64,000 bases of DNA, from the NCBI RefSeq assembly GCF_005047355.1, contig NZ_SUMC01000003.1, forward strand, positions 62,001 to 126,000, read 5' to 3'. A program made the position numbers and the translations under genes. The stretch is from Actinacidiphila oryziradicis. GTDB lineage: Bacteria; Actinomycetota; Actinomycetes; Streptomycetales; Streptomycetaceae. The notes below the pieces were generated by a model. The model worked only from the letters and a program-made list of their open reading frames with translations, made no database searches and was not told the DNA's origin. Shown here piece by piece: positions 7,806-14,611 of this stretch. Position 1 is the stretch's first letter. Every line of letters starts with the position of its first letter.

Positions 7806-9143
7806 ATGCTCCGTAGGCTCCTCACCTGTCTCGCCGGGAGCGCGCTCGCGCTCACCGGCCTGACCGCCACCGGCTCCACCCCTGCCGCCGCAGCGGACTC
7901 CGGCACCCTCAACGTCCTTACGTACAACGTCGCGGGCCTGCCCCAGGGACTGTCCAGCGCCCCGACCCCCCGGGACACCAGCACCACCGCGATAGGCCAG
8001 CGGCTCAGCCCGTACGACATCATTCACGTACAGGAGGACTTCAACTACCACGCCAACCTGTACGCCGCCGACTCGCACCCCTACCGCACCCCCACGAGCG
8101 GAGGCGCGGGCATCGGCAGCGGCCTCAACACCCTGTCGAACTACGCCTACGACACCGACGACTTCGAGCGGGTCGGCTGGGACTCCTGCCAGACCGACTC
8201 GGGCGACTGCCTGACGCCCAAGGGGTTCACGTTCATGCGGGAACGCCTCGCCGAGGGCGTCTACGTGGACTTGTACAACCTGCACACCAACGCCGGTACC
8301 AACGACGGCGACGAGACGTCACGCGCGTCCAACCTCGCCCAGCTGACCGCGTTCATCAAGACGCACTCGGTCGGCAATGCCGTCGTGGTGATGGGCGACA
8401 CCAACACCCGCTACACCAGGACCGCTGACACCATCAGAGGCTTTGTCTCCGACAACGGCCTGACCGACGCCTGGGTACAGCTGGAGCGCGGCGGCACCCC
8501 TCCCGCCGCCGGCAGCGACGCGCTGGTCTGCGACGAGAGTGCGATCACCAACACCTGCGAGGTCGTCGACAAGGTCCTCTACCGAAGCAGCAAGCTCGTC
8601 TCGCTCAACGCCACCAGCTACAACAACGACCACGCCAACTTCCTGGACTCTGCGGGCCTCATGCTCTCCGACCACGACCCGATCGCGGTGAGGTTCAGCT
8701 GGGCGAAGAACGCGGCCTTCCAGCTCAGCGACCAGTTCGGCGGCCCGCACGGCGACTACTACCAGGACATCGACAGCGTGCCGGCGGCCGCACGGGCCAC
8801 GACGATCTCGCTGCGCGCCGGCTCCCGGGTCGACCAGGTCGGCATCACTTTAAGCAATGGCACGACGCTGACCCACGGCGGCACCGGCGGCACCGCCTCG
8901 TCACGCACGCTCGCCAGCGGTGAATTCGTGACCTCCGCATACCTCTGTGAGGGCAAGTACAACAGCACCACGAGGATCTTCTACGCCAAGTTCACCACCA
9001 ACCTCGGCAACACCCTGGCCGGCGGCACGACGACCTCCGACTGCGTGACCCGGACCGCCCCGTCCGGCTGGCAGATCGCCGGGTTCCACGGCCGGTCGGG
9101 TGACGAGGTCGACAAGGTCGGTTTCATCTACACCCAGCGCTGA
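7806..9143 (+). CDS. secreted sphingomyelinase C-like phosphodiesterase with lectin-like C-terminal domain
   Basis: 445 aa. Signal peptide at residues 1-30 (AAA cleavage). Residues about 33-300 are an endonuclease/exonuclease/phosphatase fold: TYNVAGL (39-45), HVQEDF with the metal-binding Glu, NLHTNAG with His, VVMGDTNTR and LSDHDP. This set is typical of neutral sphingomyelinases. Residues about 305-445 form a second domain (FGGPHGD, T-I-S-L-R-A-G-S-R-V-D, GFHGRSGDEVDKVGF) resembling jacalin-type lectins. GGAAGG lies before ATG 7806. Codon 349 (8850-8852) is TTA, the rare leucine codon read by bldA tRNA, so translation is probably growth-stage dependent. Inferred substrates are membrane phospholipids or sphingolipids. 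Confidence 0.85.
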   Translation: MLRRLLTCLAGSALALTGLTATGSTPAAAADSGTLNVLTYNVAGLPQGLSSAPTPRDTSTTAIGQRLSPYDIIHVQEDFNYHANLYAADSHPYRTPTSGGAGIGSGLNTLSNYAYDTDDFERVGWDSCQTDSGDCLTPKGFTFMRERLAEGVYVDLYNLHTNAGTNDGDETSRASNLAQLTAFIKTHSVGNAVVVMGDTNTRYTRTADTIRGFVSDNGLTDAWVQLERGGTPPAAGSDALVCDESAITNTCEVVDKVLYRSSKLVSLNATSYNNDHANFLDSAGLMLSDHDPIAVRFSWAKNAAFQLSDQFGGPHGDYYQDIDSVPAAARATTISLRAGSRVDQVGITLSNGTTLTHGGTGGTASSRTLASGEFVTSAYLCEGKYNSTTRIFYAKFTTNLGNTLAGGTTTSDCVTRTAPSGWQIAGFHGRSGDEVDKVGFIYTQR

Positions 9144-9162
9144 CGACCGCTGTTCAGCAGAA

Positions 9163-9208
9163 GGGCCCGGGCGGACCGGCTCGGGGGAGTTCCGGTCCGC
9201 CCGGGCCC
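9163..9208 (+). terminator. 17-bp stem terminator between convergent genes
   Basis: GGGCCCGGGCGGACCGG (9163-9179) pairs perfectly with CCGGTCCGCCCGGGCCC (9192-9208) across a 12-nt loop. It lies between the convergent stops at 9143 and 9244 and can serve both strands. Confidence 0.8.
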
Positions 9209-9243
9209 GGCCCGGGGGTCGCGACGGGGTCGCGACGGAATTG

Positions 9244-9627
9244 CTACTTCTCGTGCTTGACTGCGATCGTGACGGTCGTGACCTGGCCCTTGGAAGCCGG
9301 GGCGGCGAGCTTCACGTCACCGGCCCGCAGGTTGTTGACGGCCCAGGTCTTTGCCTTGTCCTTGTCCGTGTAGGACTTCGCGGTGAACTTCCTGCCGTTG
9401 ACGTACAGCGTCAGGGTGTGCGTGCTCTTGCTGAGGCCCGTGGCGTCCACGGTGATCGCCAGGTCGCCGCCCTTGAACTTAGGCAGCACCACTGAGACGG
9501 ACTGGCCCTTCTTCGACGCCTTGCTGACCTGCTGCCCGTTTGCCGCCTGCGCGGTGGCGGCACCTGTGACGAGCGCGGAAGCGGCAACGGTGGCTACGGC
9601 AATGGCTTTGAGCGAAACTGCGCGCAT
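9244..9627 (-). CDS. small secreted protein, unknown function
   Basis: 127 aa. Residues 1-29 are a signal peptide ending A-T-A-Q-A-A. The mature part is a Lys/Thr/Val-rich beta-strand pattern (A-I-T-V-D-A-T-G-L, T-L-T-L-Y-V-N-G-R) without Cys, resembling an Ig-like or beta-sandwich domain. GGGAGC precedes the ATG at 9627. I do not recognise the family. The upstream DNA (9630-9870) is unusually A/T-rich for this genome. Confidence 0.7.
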   Translation of the reverse strand: MRAVSLKAIAVATVAASALVTGAATAQAANGQQVSKASKKGQSVSVVLPKFKGGDLAITVDATGLSKSTHTLTLYVNGRKFTAKSYTDKDKAKTWAVNNLRAGDVKLAAPASKGQVTTVTIAVKHEK

Positions 9628-9878
9628 GATTGAGCTCCCTTTATGCGTGGGGGGTACTTGCTACGAACACATAATAGGAGTCGGCATGGACGCGGTAAAT
9701 GAGGAATCCGCTCCGTGTGGCACCCGAGGATGATATTTATGGGAATTTCTCAGCCAGTGAATTAAAATTACTCAGGTGTCGCTCATTAATGTGACCGCGA
9801 GGGGCGGATATCACGGGATCGATCCGGGCACTCCGGGAGCTGAGAGAAAATCAGAATTAATTTCTCTCAACCGGGTTT
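9628..9878. other. A/T-rich intergenic segment
   Basis: About 250 bases of visibly lower GC than the surroundings, with runs such as GAATTAAAATTA and AGAATTAATTT. It contains the promoter of the small secreted protein (leftward) and a 9-bp hairpin at 9841-9869. Its composition suggests foreign or non-coding DNA at the edge of the decay zone. Confidence 0.5.
9841..9869 (-). terminator. hairpin after the LysR remnant
   Basis: TGAGAGAAA (9841-9849) pairs with TTTCTCTCA (9861-9869). It lies 10 bases beyond the stop of the LysR fragment on the minus strand, so it is probably the original terminator of that gene. Confidence 0.5.
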
Positions 9879-10128
9879 TCACGCCCCGTCGGGCTTGGGG
9901 CCGGGCTCGGCGTCGGGCTCGGCGGGGCGCTCGCTGAGCCGGCGCGCGGCGCGGGCGTAGCCGAGGACGAGGGGGCGGTGGTCGTCCGCGCGCCAGGCCA
10001 GGGCGAGCCGGCAGGGGGAGACGCCGTGGACCGGGCGGGTAATGACGCCGCTGCGGGCGACTAAGGGGGCGTTGCCGCTGGCCAGGAAGCAGACGCCTTG
10101 GCCGCCGACGAGGGCTTCGTAGGGCCCC
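9879..10128 (-). pseudogene. LysR-family regulator remnant (C-terminal end only)
   Basis: About 82 codons of the effector-binding domain remain: G-P-Y-E-A-L-V-G-G-Q-G-V, V-A-R-S-G-V-I-T-R-P-V and C-R-L-A-L-A-W-R-A-D-D-H-R-P, then a Pro-rich end and TGA. The helix-turn-helix half is missing. Homology stops at about 10128, where the opposite strand begins an SDR fragment. The remnant includes a TTA codon (10062-10064 on the plus strand as TAA). Confidence 0.7.
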
Positions 10129-10722
10129 GACGCGGTCAACAACGCGGGCCGTGGGCACGTCGGTGAGGCCGAGGAGACCACCGATGCCGAACTCCGCGCG
10201 CTGTTCGATGTCCATGTCTTCGGCCCCGCCGCCCTCGTCCGCGCCGTGCTGCCGCACATGCGAGCCCGCCGCTCCGGCGCGATCGTGCAGCTCAGCAGTA
10301 TGGGAGGCCAGATGTCCTTCCCCGGATTCTCCGCCTACAGCGCCACCAAGTTCGCCCTCGAAGGGCTGTCCGAGGCCCTGGACGGCGAGGTCTCCCCGCA
10401 CAGCATCAAGGTGCTGATCGTCGAACCCGGTGCCTTTCGCACCGGCCTCATGGGCAACACCAGCGCCAGTCGGCAGAACGAGGCATACGCCGACACCGTC
10501 GGCCCCACCCGCGAGATGGTCAACGCCACCGACGGCAAGCAGCCCGGCGACCCGGCCAAGGCCGCCGCCGCCATCCTCACCGCCCTGGACGCCGACCGGA
10601 CCCCGCTGCGACTCCCCCACGGCGACGACGCGTTCGACGCCGTTGTCGGCCACCTCGACCGCGTGCGCCAGGAGATCGCGGCCTGGGAAAAGGTCGCCCG
10701 CGACAGGGCGTTCGACGAGTGA
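10129..10722 (+). pseudogene. short-chain dehydrogenase remnant lacking the cofactor-binding N-terminus
   Basis: About 197 codons. The reading frame starts in the middle of the fold at V-N-N-A-G-R-G, then continues intact with the catalytic Ser (V-Q-L-S-S-M-G-G), Tyr-x-x-x-Lys (Y-S-A-T-K) and E-P-G-A-F-R-T. A TAG in the same frame at 10120 closes it upstream, and the TGxxxGxG nucleotide-binding segment (about 80 residues) is absent. The later ATG at 10246 would give a 158-aa protein without a Rossmann site, so I call it broken. Confidence 0.7.
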
Positions 10723-10761
10723 CCCGGCCGACGAGTGACCCGGCCGACGCCGGACCCGGCC
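10714..10761 (+). repeat. 16-bp tandem repeat over the SDR stop codon
   Basis: GACGAGTGACCCGGCC is repeated exactly at 10714-10729 and 10730-10745, followed by a variant copy at 10746-10761. The first copy contains the last codons and TGA of the SDR fragment. Confidence 0.8.
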
Positions 10762-10850
10762 GACGCCGGGAGGCTCAGCCGCGTGAGGGTCTCCGCCTTG
10801 ACCTCGGACCTCGGCGCCATTGCTTCGTTGCGGGATTCGGTGCCTTGGGT

Positions 10851-11138
10851 GCTCCGGTGGGGCCATTTCGGCGTGGGTGCGTGCGGGAGCGCTAGCTCCC
10901 TTCGGTCGCAAAGAAAAAGGCGCTCCTACGGGAAGGGGGAGGGGTGCTGTCGCTTGTCACCGGGCTTTCGGGTGAGTGGGCAGCGGGCGTCAAGGCGGCT
11001 TGTGCGGCATCGGTTCGGTGGGTGTCTGGGGTCTCGTTGCCGGATCCTGGTAGAGATGGTCGGTGGCGACGCCTGTTGCCCGTGGGTGGCTGGACCGCCG
11101 TAACCGGCGGCTGACGGCTGATTGGGGGCTTGGCTCCG
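10851..11138 (+). repeat. left arm of 288-bp inverted repeat
   Basis: Matches the reverse complement of 11744-12031 at 284 of 288 positions by hand alignment, with no gaps. The arm includes GGGAGC-GCTA-GCTCCC (about 10885-10900), which can fold as a terminator hairpin, and a run of A at 10911-10918. Short open frames occur in both arms but have no ribosome site or family signature. Confidence 0.9.
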
Positions 11139-11253
11139 CTTCGGGCTCGTGTCCCACCGGGTGGGCGGGGGCGGGGGTGCAGAAACGTTCTGGCAGGGGC
11201 GGGTGGCTCCCCTCCGGCTTCGGTGCAGGAACGTTTCTGCGGGGGGATTGGGG

Positions 11254-11325
11254 CGTTAGGTGCCGGAATGAGACACTCTCGCGGCCCCCACTCGGCGTGT
11301 CGTTGTCCCATTCGGGCACCTAACG
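11254..11325. repeat. local inverted repeat inside the left half of the spacer
   Basis: CGTTAGGTGCCGGAATG (11254-11270) pairs with CATTCGGGCACCTAACG (11309-11325) with one mismatch. GACAC (11272-11276) pairs further inside with GTGTC (11297-11301). Confidence 0.75.
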
Positions 11326-11405
11326 GATCCGCTCCCCGCAGAATCCTTTCAGCGGGAGCGGGGAGGCTTCCCCGTACCCGACATATCGGGCAATTCCTCT
11401 TGTGT

Positions 11406-11484
11406 CTGCGCGTACTACGGTCCATGCCTGCGCACACCCCCGCCACGCCGGGGTGTGCGCAGGCATGGACCGTAGTACGCGCAG
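11406..11484. repeat. 35-bp perfect inverted repeat at the palindrome centre
   Basis: The arm at 11406-11440 (starting CTGCGCGTACTACGGTCC) is the exact reverse complement of 11450-11484, with a 9-nt loop. Its midpoint (11445) nearly coincides with the midpoint of the 288-bp arms (11441). Confidence 0.9.
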
Positions 11485-11743
11485 GCGGGCAGGTTGTGGG
11501 GCCATTGATGGGCCGCCGCCGATTGGTGGGCCCCGGGTGGCCCCTGGGGTGAACTCTCTTCACTTTCAGCACTGACAATCCGCATGGGCCCAAGAAGTGG
11601 CCCCAAAGTGGGGCAAAATGCCGCAGGGGGAATGATGAACCCGGTACGGCGCCCCGCCGGAACGTTTCTGCGCCCCCCGCCTGGACGCCAGGCGCCCACC
11701 GGGCGGACGGGAAACCACCGGGCCCCCGTCCGCCCCCCGGCAA

Positions 11744-12031
11744 CGGAGCCAAGCCCCCAATCACCTGTCAGCCGCCGGTTACGGCGGTCCAGCCACCCAC
11801 GGGCAACAGGCGTCGCCACCGACCATCTCTACCAGGATCCGGCAACGAGACCCCAGACACCCACCGAACCGATGCCGCACAAGCCGCCTTGACGCCCGCT
11901 GCCCACTCACCCGAAAGCCCGGTGACAAGCGACAGCGCCCCTCCCCCTTCCCGTAGGAGCGCCTTTTTCTTTGCGACCGAAGGGAGCCAGCGCTCCCGCA
12001 CGCACCCACGCCGAAATGGCCCCACCGGAGC
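11744..12031 (-). repeat. right arm of 288-bp inverted repeat
   Basis: Inverted partner of 10851-11138 with four differences. Its outer edge abuts the damaged 3' end of the LysE remnant. No target-site duplication is evident beside either arm. Confidence 0.9.
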
Positions 12032-12299
12032 GCTGACCCGCCTGGGGGGTGCGGGCACAGTGATTCGGCTGCGGTGCCGACGCCGAAGGCGATCAGGGCC
12101 GCGCCTGCGATGCGCTTTGCGGGTGACGCGTGGGCGGCGGCCCAGGCGAGGGAACCGGGGTGGCGGCGCCCGGGGCGGTGGCGCTGCCGACGCGATGGCC
12201 GCCCCGCAGGCAGTTGCGGAGGACGAGGAGGACGTCCGGGCCCGGGGCGATGGCCAGGAGGAGGGAGAAGAGCGCGAAGGTGAGTACGGCTGTGGTCAC
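12032..12299 (-). pseudogene. LysE-family exporter remnant, frameshifted with internal deletion
   Basis: The GTG at 12299 overlaps the TGA of the DUF397 fragment (GTGA). The first 45 codons are a good LysE N-terminus (A-I-A-P-G-P-D-V-L-L-V-L-R-N). After G-A-A-T the frame is shifted by extra C residues near 12170. In the shifted frame G-S-L-A-W-A-A-A runs straight into a C-terminal segment (K-R-I-A-G-A-A-L-I-A-F-G-V-G-T-A-A-E), so the middle of the protein is deleted. The 3' end runs into the right palindrome arm. Confidence 0.7.
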
Positions 12300-12461
12300 G
12301 ACGGCTGCTGGAGTTCGCCGGACTTGATGGCGCGTATGAAGGTGCCGAGAACGGCGGGTGCGGCGGTCAGGATGATCGTGGGGTCCTCACTCTCGCGGAG
12401 GTGGATGCGGCGGCCGTCGGGGGATGCGGCCACTTCGACGCAATTGTTGTCGGCACTCGGA
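12296..12461 (-). pseudogene. DUF397 protein remnant lacking its N-terminus
   Basis: About 55 codons remain: S-A-D-N-N-C-V-E-V-A-A-S-P-D-G, then L-R-E-S-E-D-P-T-I-I-L-T and a normal C-terminus. DUF397 proteins normally begin about 15-20 residues earlier and follow an XRE-type regulator gene. Both that gene and the start codon are gone; at about 12462 the sequence becomes an ATP-binding-protein gene on the other strand. Confidence 0.65.
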
Positions 12462-12462
12462 C

Positions 12463-12711
12463 GGCCCCGTCCACTTCCGGATGTGCCACCGGGACGGGAG
12501 CCTGCGGCTCGGGGTGTCGGACAACAGCCCGGAACCGCCCGCGTACGTGCCGCTGACGGATGACGCCGAAGGCGGACGCGGCCTGCATCTGGTGAACGGC
12601 CTGGCGGAGGACTGGGGTTACTGCGTGCTGGGGGAGGAGGTGTTCGGCCTGGCGGGAAAGCTGGTATGGGCGGACATCCCGGCGGCGGCGGGGAGCCCTC
12701 TGTGTGTGTGA
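12463..12711 (+). pseudogene. HATPase (RsbW-like) ATP-binding protein remnant
   Basis: About 82 codons of the C-terminal half of an anti-sigma-factor-like kinase fold are left: L-R-L-G-V-S-D-N-S-P-E-P-P, G-G-R-G-L-H-L-V-N-G-L-A-E-D-W-G-Y. The N-box half and the start are missing. In Streptomyces such genes usually stand divergently beside an XRE/DUF397 pair, which is exactly what this junction would restore. Confidence 0.65.
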
Positions 12712-12917
12712 GTCACCGGGATGCCGAGTCCGATGTGCGGCGCATCGCGGCGCAGCTCGCGCACGAGCTGCGCGAGACGTTCGCCGCGCAGGGATACGCG
12801 CTCGACGTGATGGCGGCGCCGCCGATGGGAGGGCGGGCGTATGTCGAGTTCGCGCCGTTGAACGAGGACATGGTCAGGCGGCTGATCGACGGGCTGAGGC
12901 GAGGGCCGACGACGTGA
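12708..12917 (+). CDS. small hypothetical protein after the ATP-binding remnant
   Basis: 69 aa. Its GTG (12708) overlaps the TGA of the preceding fragment (GTGA), the usual sign of an operon partner; a GTG at 12702 is an alternative. The protein has an amphipathic helical N-terminal half (V-R-R-I-A-A-Q-L-A-H-E-L) and a short beta-rich end (R-A-Y-V-E-F-A-P-L-N). The family is unrecognised. With its upstream partner broken it may no longer be translated well. Confidence 0.5.
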   Translation: MSHRDAESDVRRIAAQLAHELRETFAAQGYALDVMAAPPMGGRAYVEFAPLNEDMVRRLIDGLRRGPTT

Positions 12918-12948
12918 CAGTGACGGCGGCCTCGCCTCGGTCCGTCGA

Positions 12949-13486
12949 TCAGCTGAGGGTGGACGCGGCTGCGGAGAGGATTGCCCGCGCCTGGGCGATG
13001 ATGGCGAGCCGGTTCTGTACGAAGACCGGGTCGGTGACCGTGCCTGTGGCCGGATCCGTATTGTCGTCGGCGAATTGCAGGACCGGGGTGTGGACATGGC
13101 CGCCGGGGACGTGGAGCCCTGTCCGGTCCCGGAGCAGTGTGGCGCGGTAGGCGATCTCGTTCGACAGGTAGTTGCCGCCCCCGCCGCTGCGGGCGGCGGA
13201 GCCGTCGGTCGGACCGTCGTCCCGGACGATGGGATCCGTAGCGCCCGCCGGGATCTCGGTGACCGAGGTGTGGTCGTACACCGGGAAGGGGCCGGTGCCG
13301 GTGCCGAGGACAGTGCCGTACGGGAGGGTGGTGAGCGTCCACTGGGGGCCCGGAGGGTCGGCCACCGGGATCTGGCCGGTAACCGAGAGGTTCTCGTTGT
13401 CGGGGTAGCCGCCGCGCCAGGCGCCGTTGAAGCGTTCGAGGTCGAAGCGGCCGACCCGGCCCTGTGCCGCTTTGCGGCACGCCCGC
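12949..13486 (-). pseudogene. pyroglutamyl-peptidase-like (C15 family) remnant, 5' truncated
   Basis: About 178 codons without a plausible start: the frame upstream runs into the aldose epimerase gene. The family features kept are F-D-L-E-R-F-N and G-Y-P-D-N-E-N, then G-N-Y-L-S-N-E-I-A-Y-R and L-H-V-P-G-G-H-V-H-T-P. The last two match the C15 Cys and His blocks, but the catalytic Cys of YLCN is Ser here. The N-terminal part carrying the catalytic Glu is absent. A fragment such as this should be inactive. Confidence 0.6.
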
Positions 13487-13498
13487 CCACAACGCCGC

Positions 13499-14557
13499 CT
13501 AGAAGACGCCGAAGGCGTACACCGTGCTCGTACGGTACGTCTGGCCCGGCCGGAGCACAGTGGACGGGAAGGCGGGGCGGTTGGGGGAGTCGGGGAAGTG
13601 CTGGGTCTCGAAGGCGAAGCCGGCACCCTGGCGGTAGCCGCTGCCGTCGAGGAAGTTGCCGGTGTAGAGCTGGACGCCGGGCTCCGTCGTGGAGACGGTC
13701 AGGGTCCGCCCCGACGTCCCGTCGGTGAAGCGGGCGATGGGCTCGGGGGCGGCTGTGATGCCCTTGTCGAGGACGAAGTTGTGGTCGATCCCATGGGCGT
13801 TCAGCAACTGCTGGCTGTCGCGGATGTCATGGCCGAGGGCCTTGCCGGCGCGGAAGTCGAAGGGGGTGCCGTCCACCGGGGCGAGCTCTCCGGTGGGGAT
13901 GAGGTCGGCGTCGACCGGGGTGTAGCGGGAGGCGGCGAGTCGGAGCTCGTGGTCGTGGACGGCGGCGCCGGAGGCGGCGCCGGTGAGGTTGAAGTAGGTG
14001 TGCTGGGTGAAGTTGGCGAGGGTGGGCTTGTCGGTTGTGGCCGCGTAGTCGATGCGCCATTGGGCGTCGCGGGTGAGGATGTAGTCAACCTTGACGGTGA
14101 GCCGGCCCGGGTAGCCCTGCTCGCCGTCCTCGCTGACGTACCGGAGCGTGAGGCCGGTGTCCTCGCCCTTCGCGTAGGGCTCGATGTCCCAGACGCGCTT
14201 GTCGAAGCCCCGGTCGCCGCCGTGCAGGCTGTTCGGGCCGTTGTTCACCGGGAGTTGGTACGTCATCCCGTCCAGGGTGAATCTGCCGTCGGCGATGCGG
14301 TTGCCGTAGCGGCCGATGAGGGCTCCGAAGTAGGTCGTGCCGGCGACGTACCGTTCGATGGAGTCGTAGCCCAGCGCGATGTTCGCGGACCGGCCGTGGC
14401 GGTCGGGGACCTCCAGAGACTGCACGGTGCCGCCGTAGGACAGCGCCTTGAGGACGAGCGGGCCGCATGAGACGGTCCAGACGTCGACCCCGGTGCCGTC
14501 GGCGAGGGTGCCGAAGTGCGCCTTGCTGATGATGACCGTCCTCCGCATCTTCTTCAT
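13499..14557 (-). CDS. galM: aldose 1-epimerase (mutarotase)
   Basis: 352 aa. Catalyses anomer interconversion of aldohexoses. Diagnostic residues: G-A-L-I-G-R-Y-G-N-R-I (about 65-75), catalytic His in N-F-T-Q-H-T-Y-F-N-L (about 182) and catalytic Glu in F-A-F-E-T-Q-H-F-P-D-S-P (about 320). No signal peptide, so cytoplasmic. It lies 55 bases downstream of the ABC permease on the same strand as the last gene of the sugar operon. The start could be 14557 or the ATG three codons later; neither has a good ribosome site. Confidence 0.85.
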   Translation of the reverse strand: MKKMRRTVIISKAHFGTLADGTGVDVWTVSCGPLVLKALSYGGTVQSLEVPDRHGRSANIALGYDSIERYVAGTTYFGALIGRYGNRIADGRFTLDGMTYQLPVNNGPNSLHGGDRGFDKRVWDIEPYAKGEDTGLTLRYVSEDGEQGYPGRLTVKVDYILTRDAQWRIDYAATTDKPTLANFTQHTYFNLTGAASGAAVHDHELRLAASRYTPVDADLIPTGELAPVDGTPFDFRAGKALGHDIRDSQQLLNAHGIDHNFVLDKGITAAPEPIARFTDGTSGRTLTVSTTEPGVQLYTGNFLDGSGYRQGAGFAFETQHFPDSPNRPAFPSTVLRPGQTYRTSTVYAFGVF

Positions 14558-14611
14558 GTCATGACTCGGGGGCCACGGCATCAGCCGCAGCCCCCGGGTG
14601 ACAGGCGTGTG

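Larger units (their letters stand above)
11139..11743. other. 605-bp spacer of the large palindrome
   Basis: No gene is supported. The spacer holds a local hairpin (11254-11325), a 35-bp perfect inverted repeat at the centre (11406-11484), and three copies of a GCAGAAACGTTC / GGAACGTTTCTGC motif (about 11178, 11221 and 11658). Its two halves are partly similar in mirror orientation, so the whole 1.18 kb behaves as a decayed palindrome. Confidence 0.6.

Noticed and set aside
11768..12009. open frames in both arms of the large inverted repeat
   Set aside because: The same frame appears in both arms because the DNA is duplicated; no ribosome site, no start conservation, no family.
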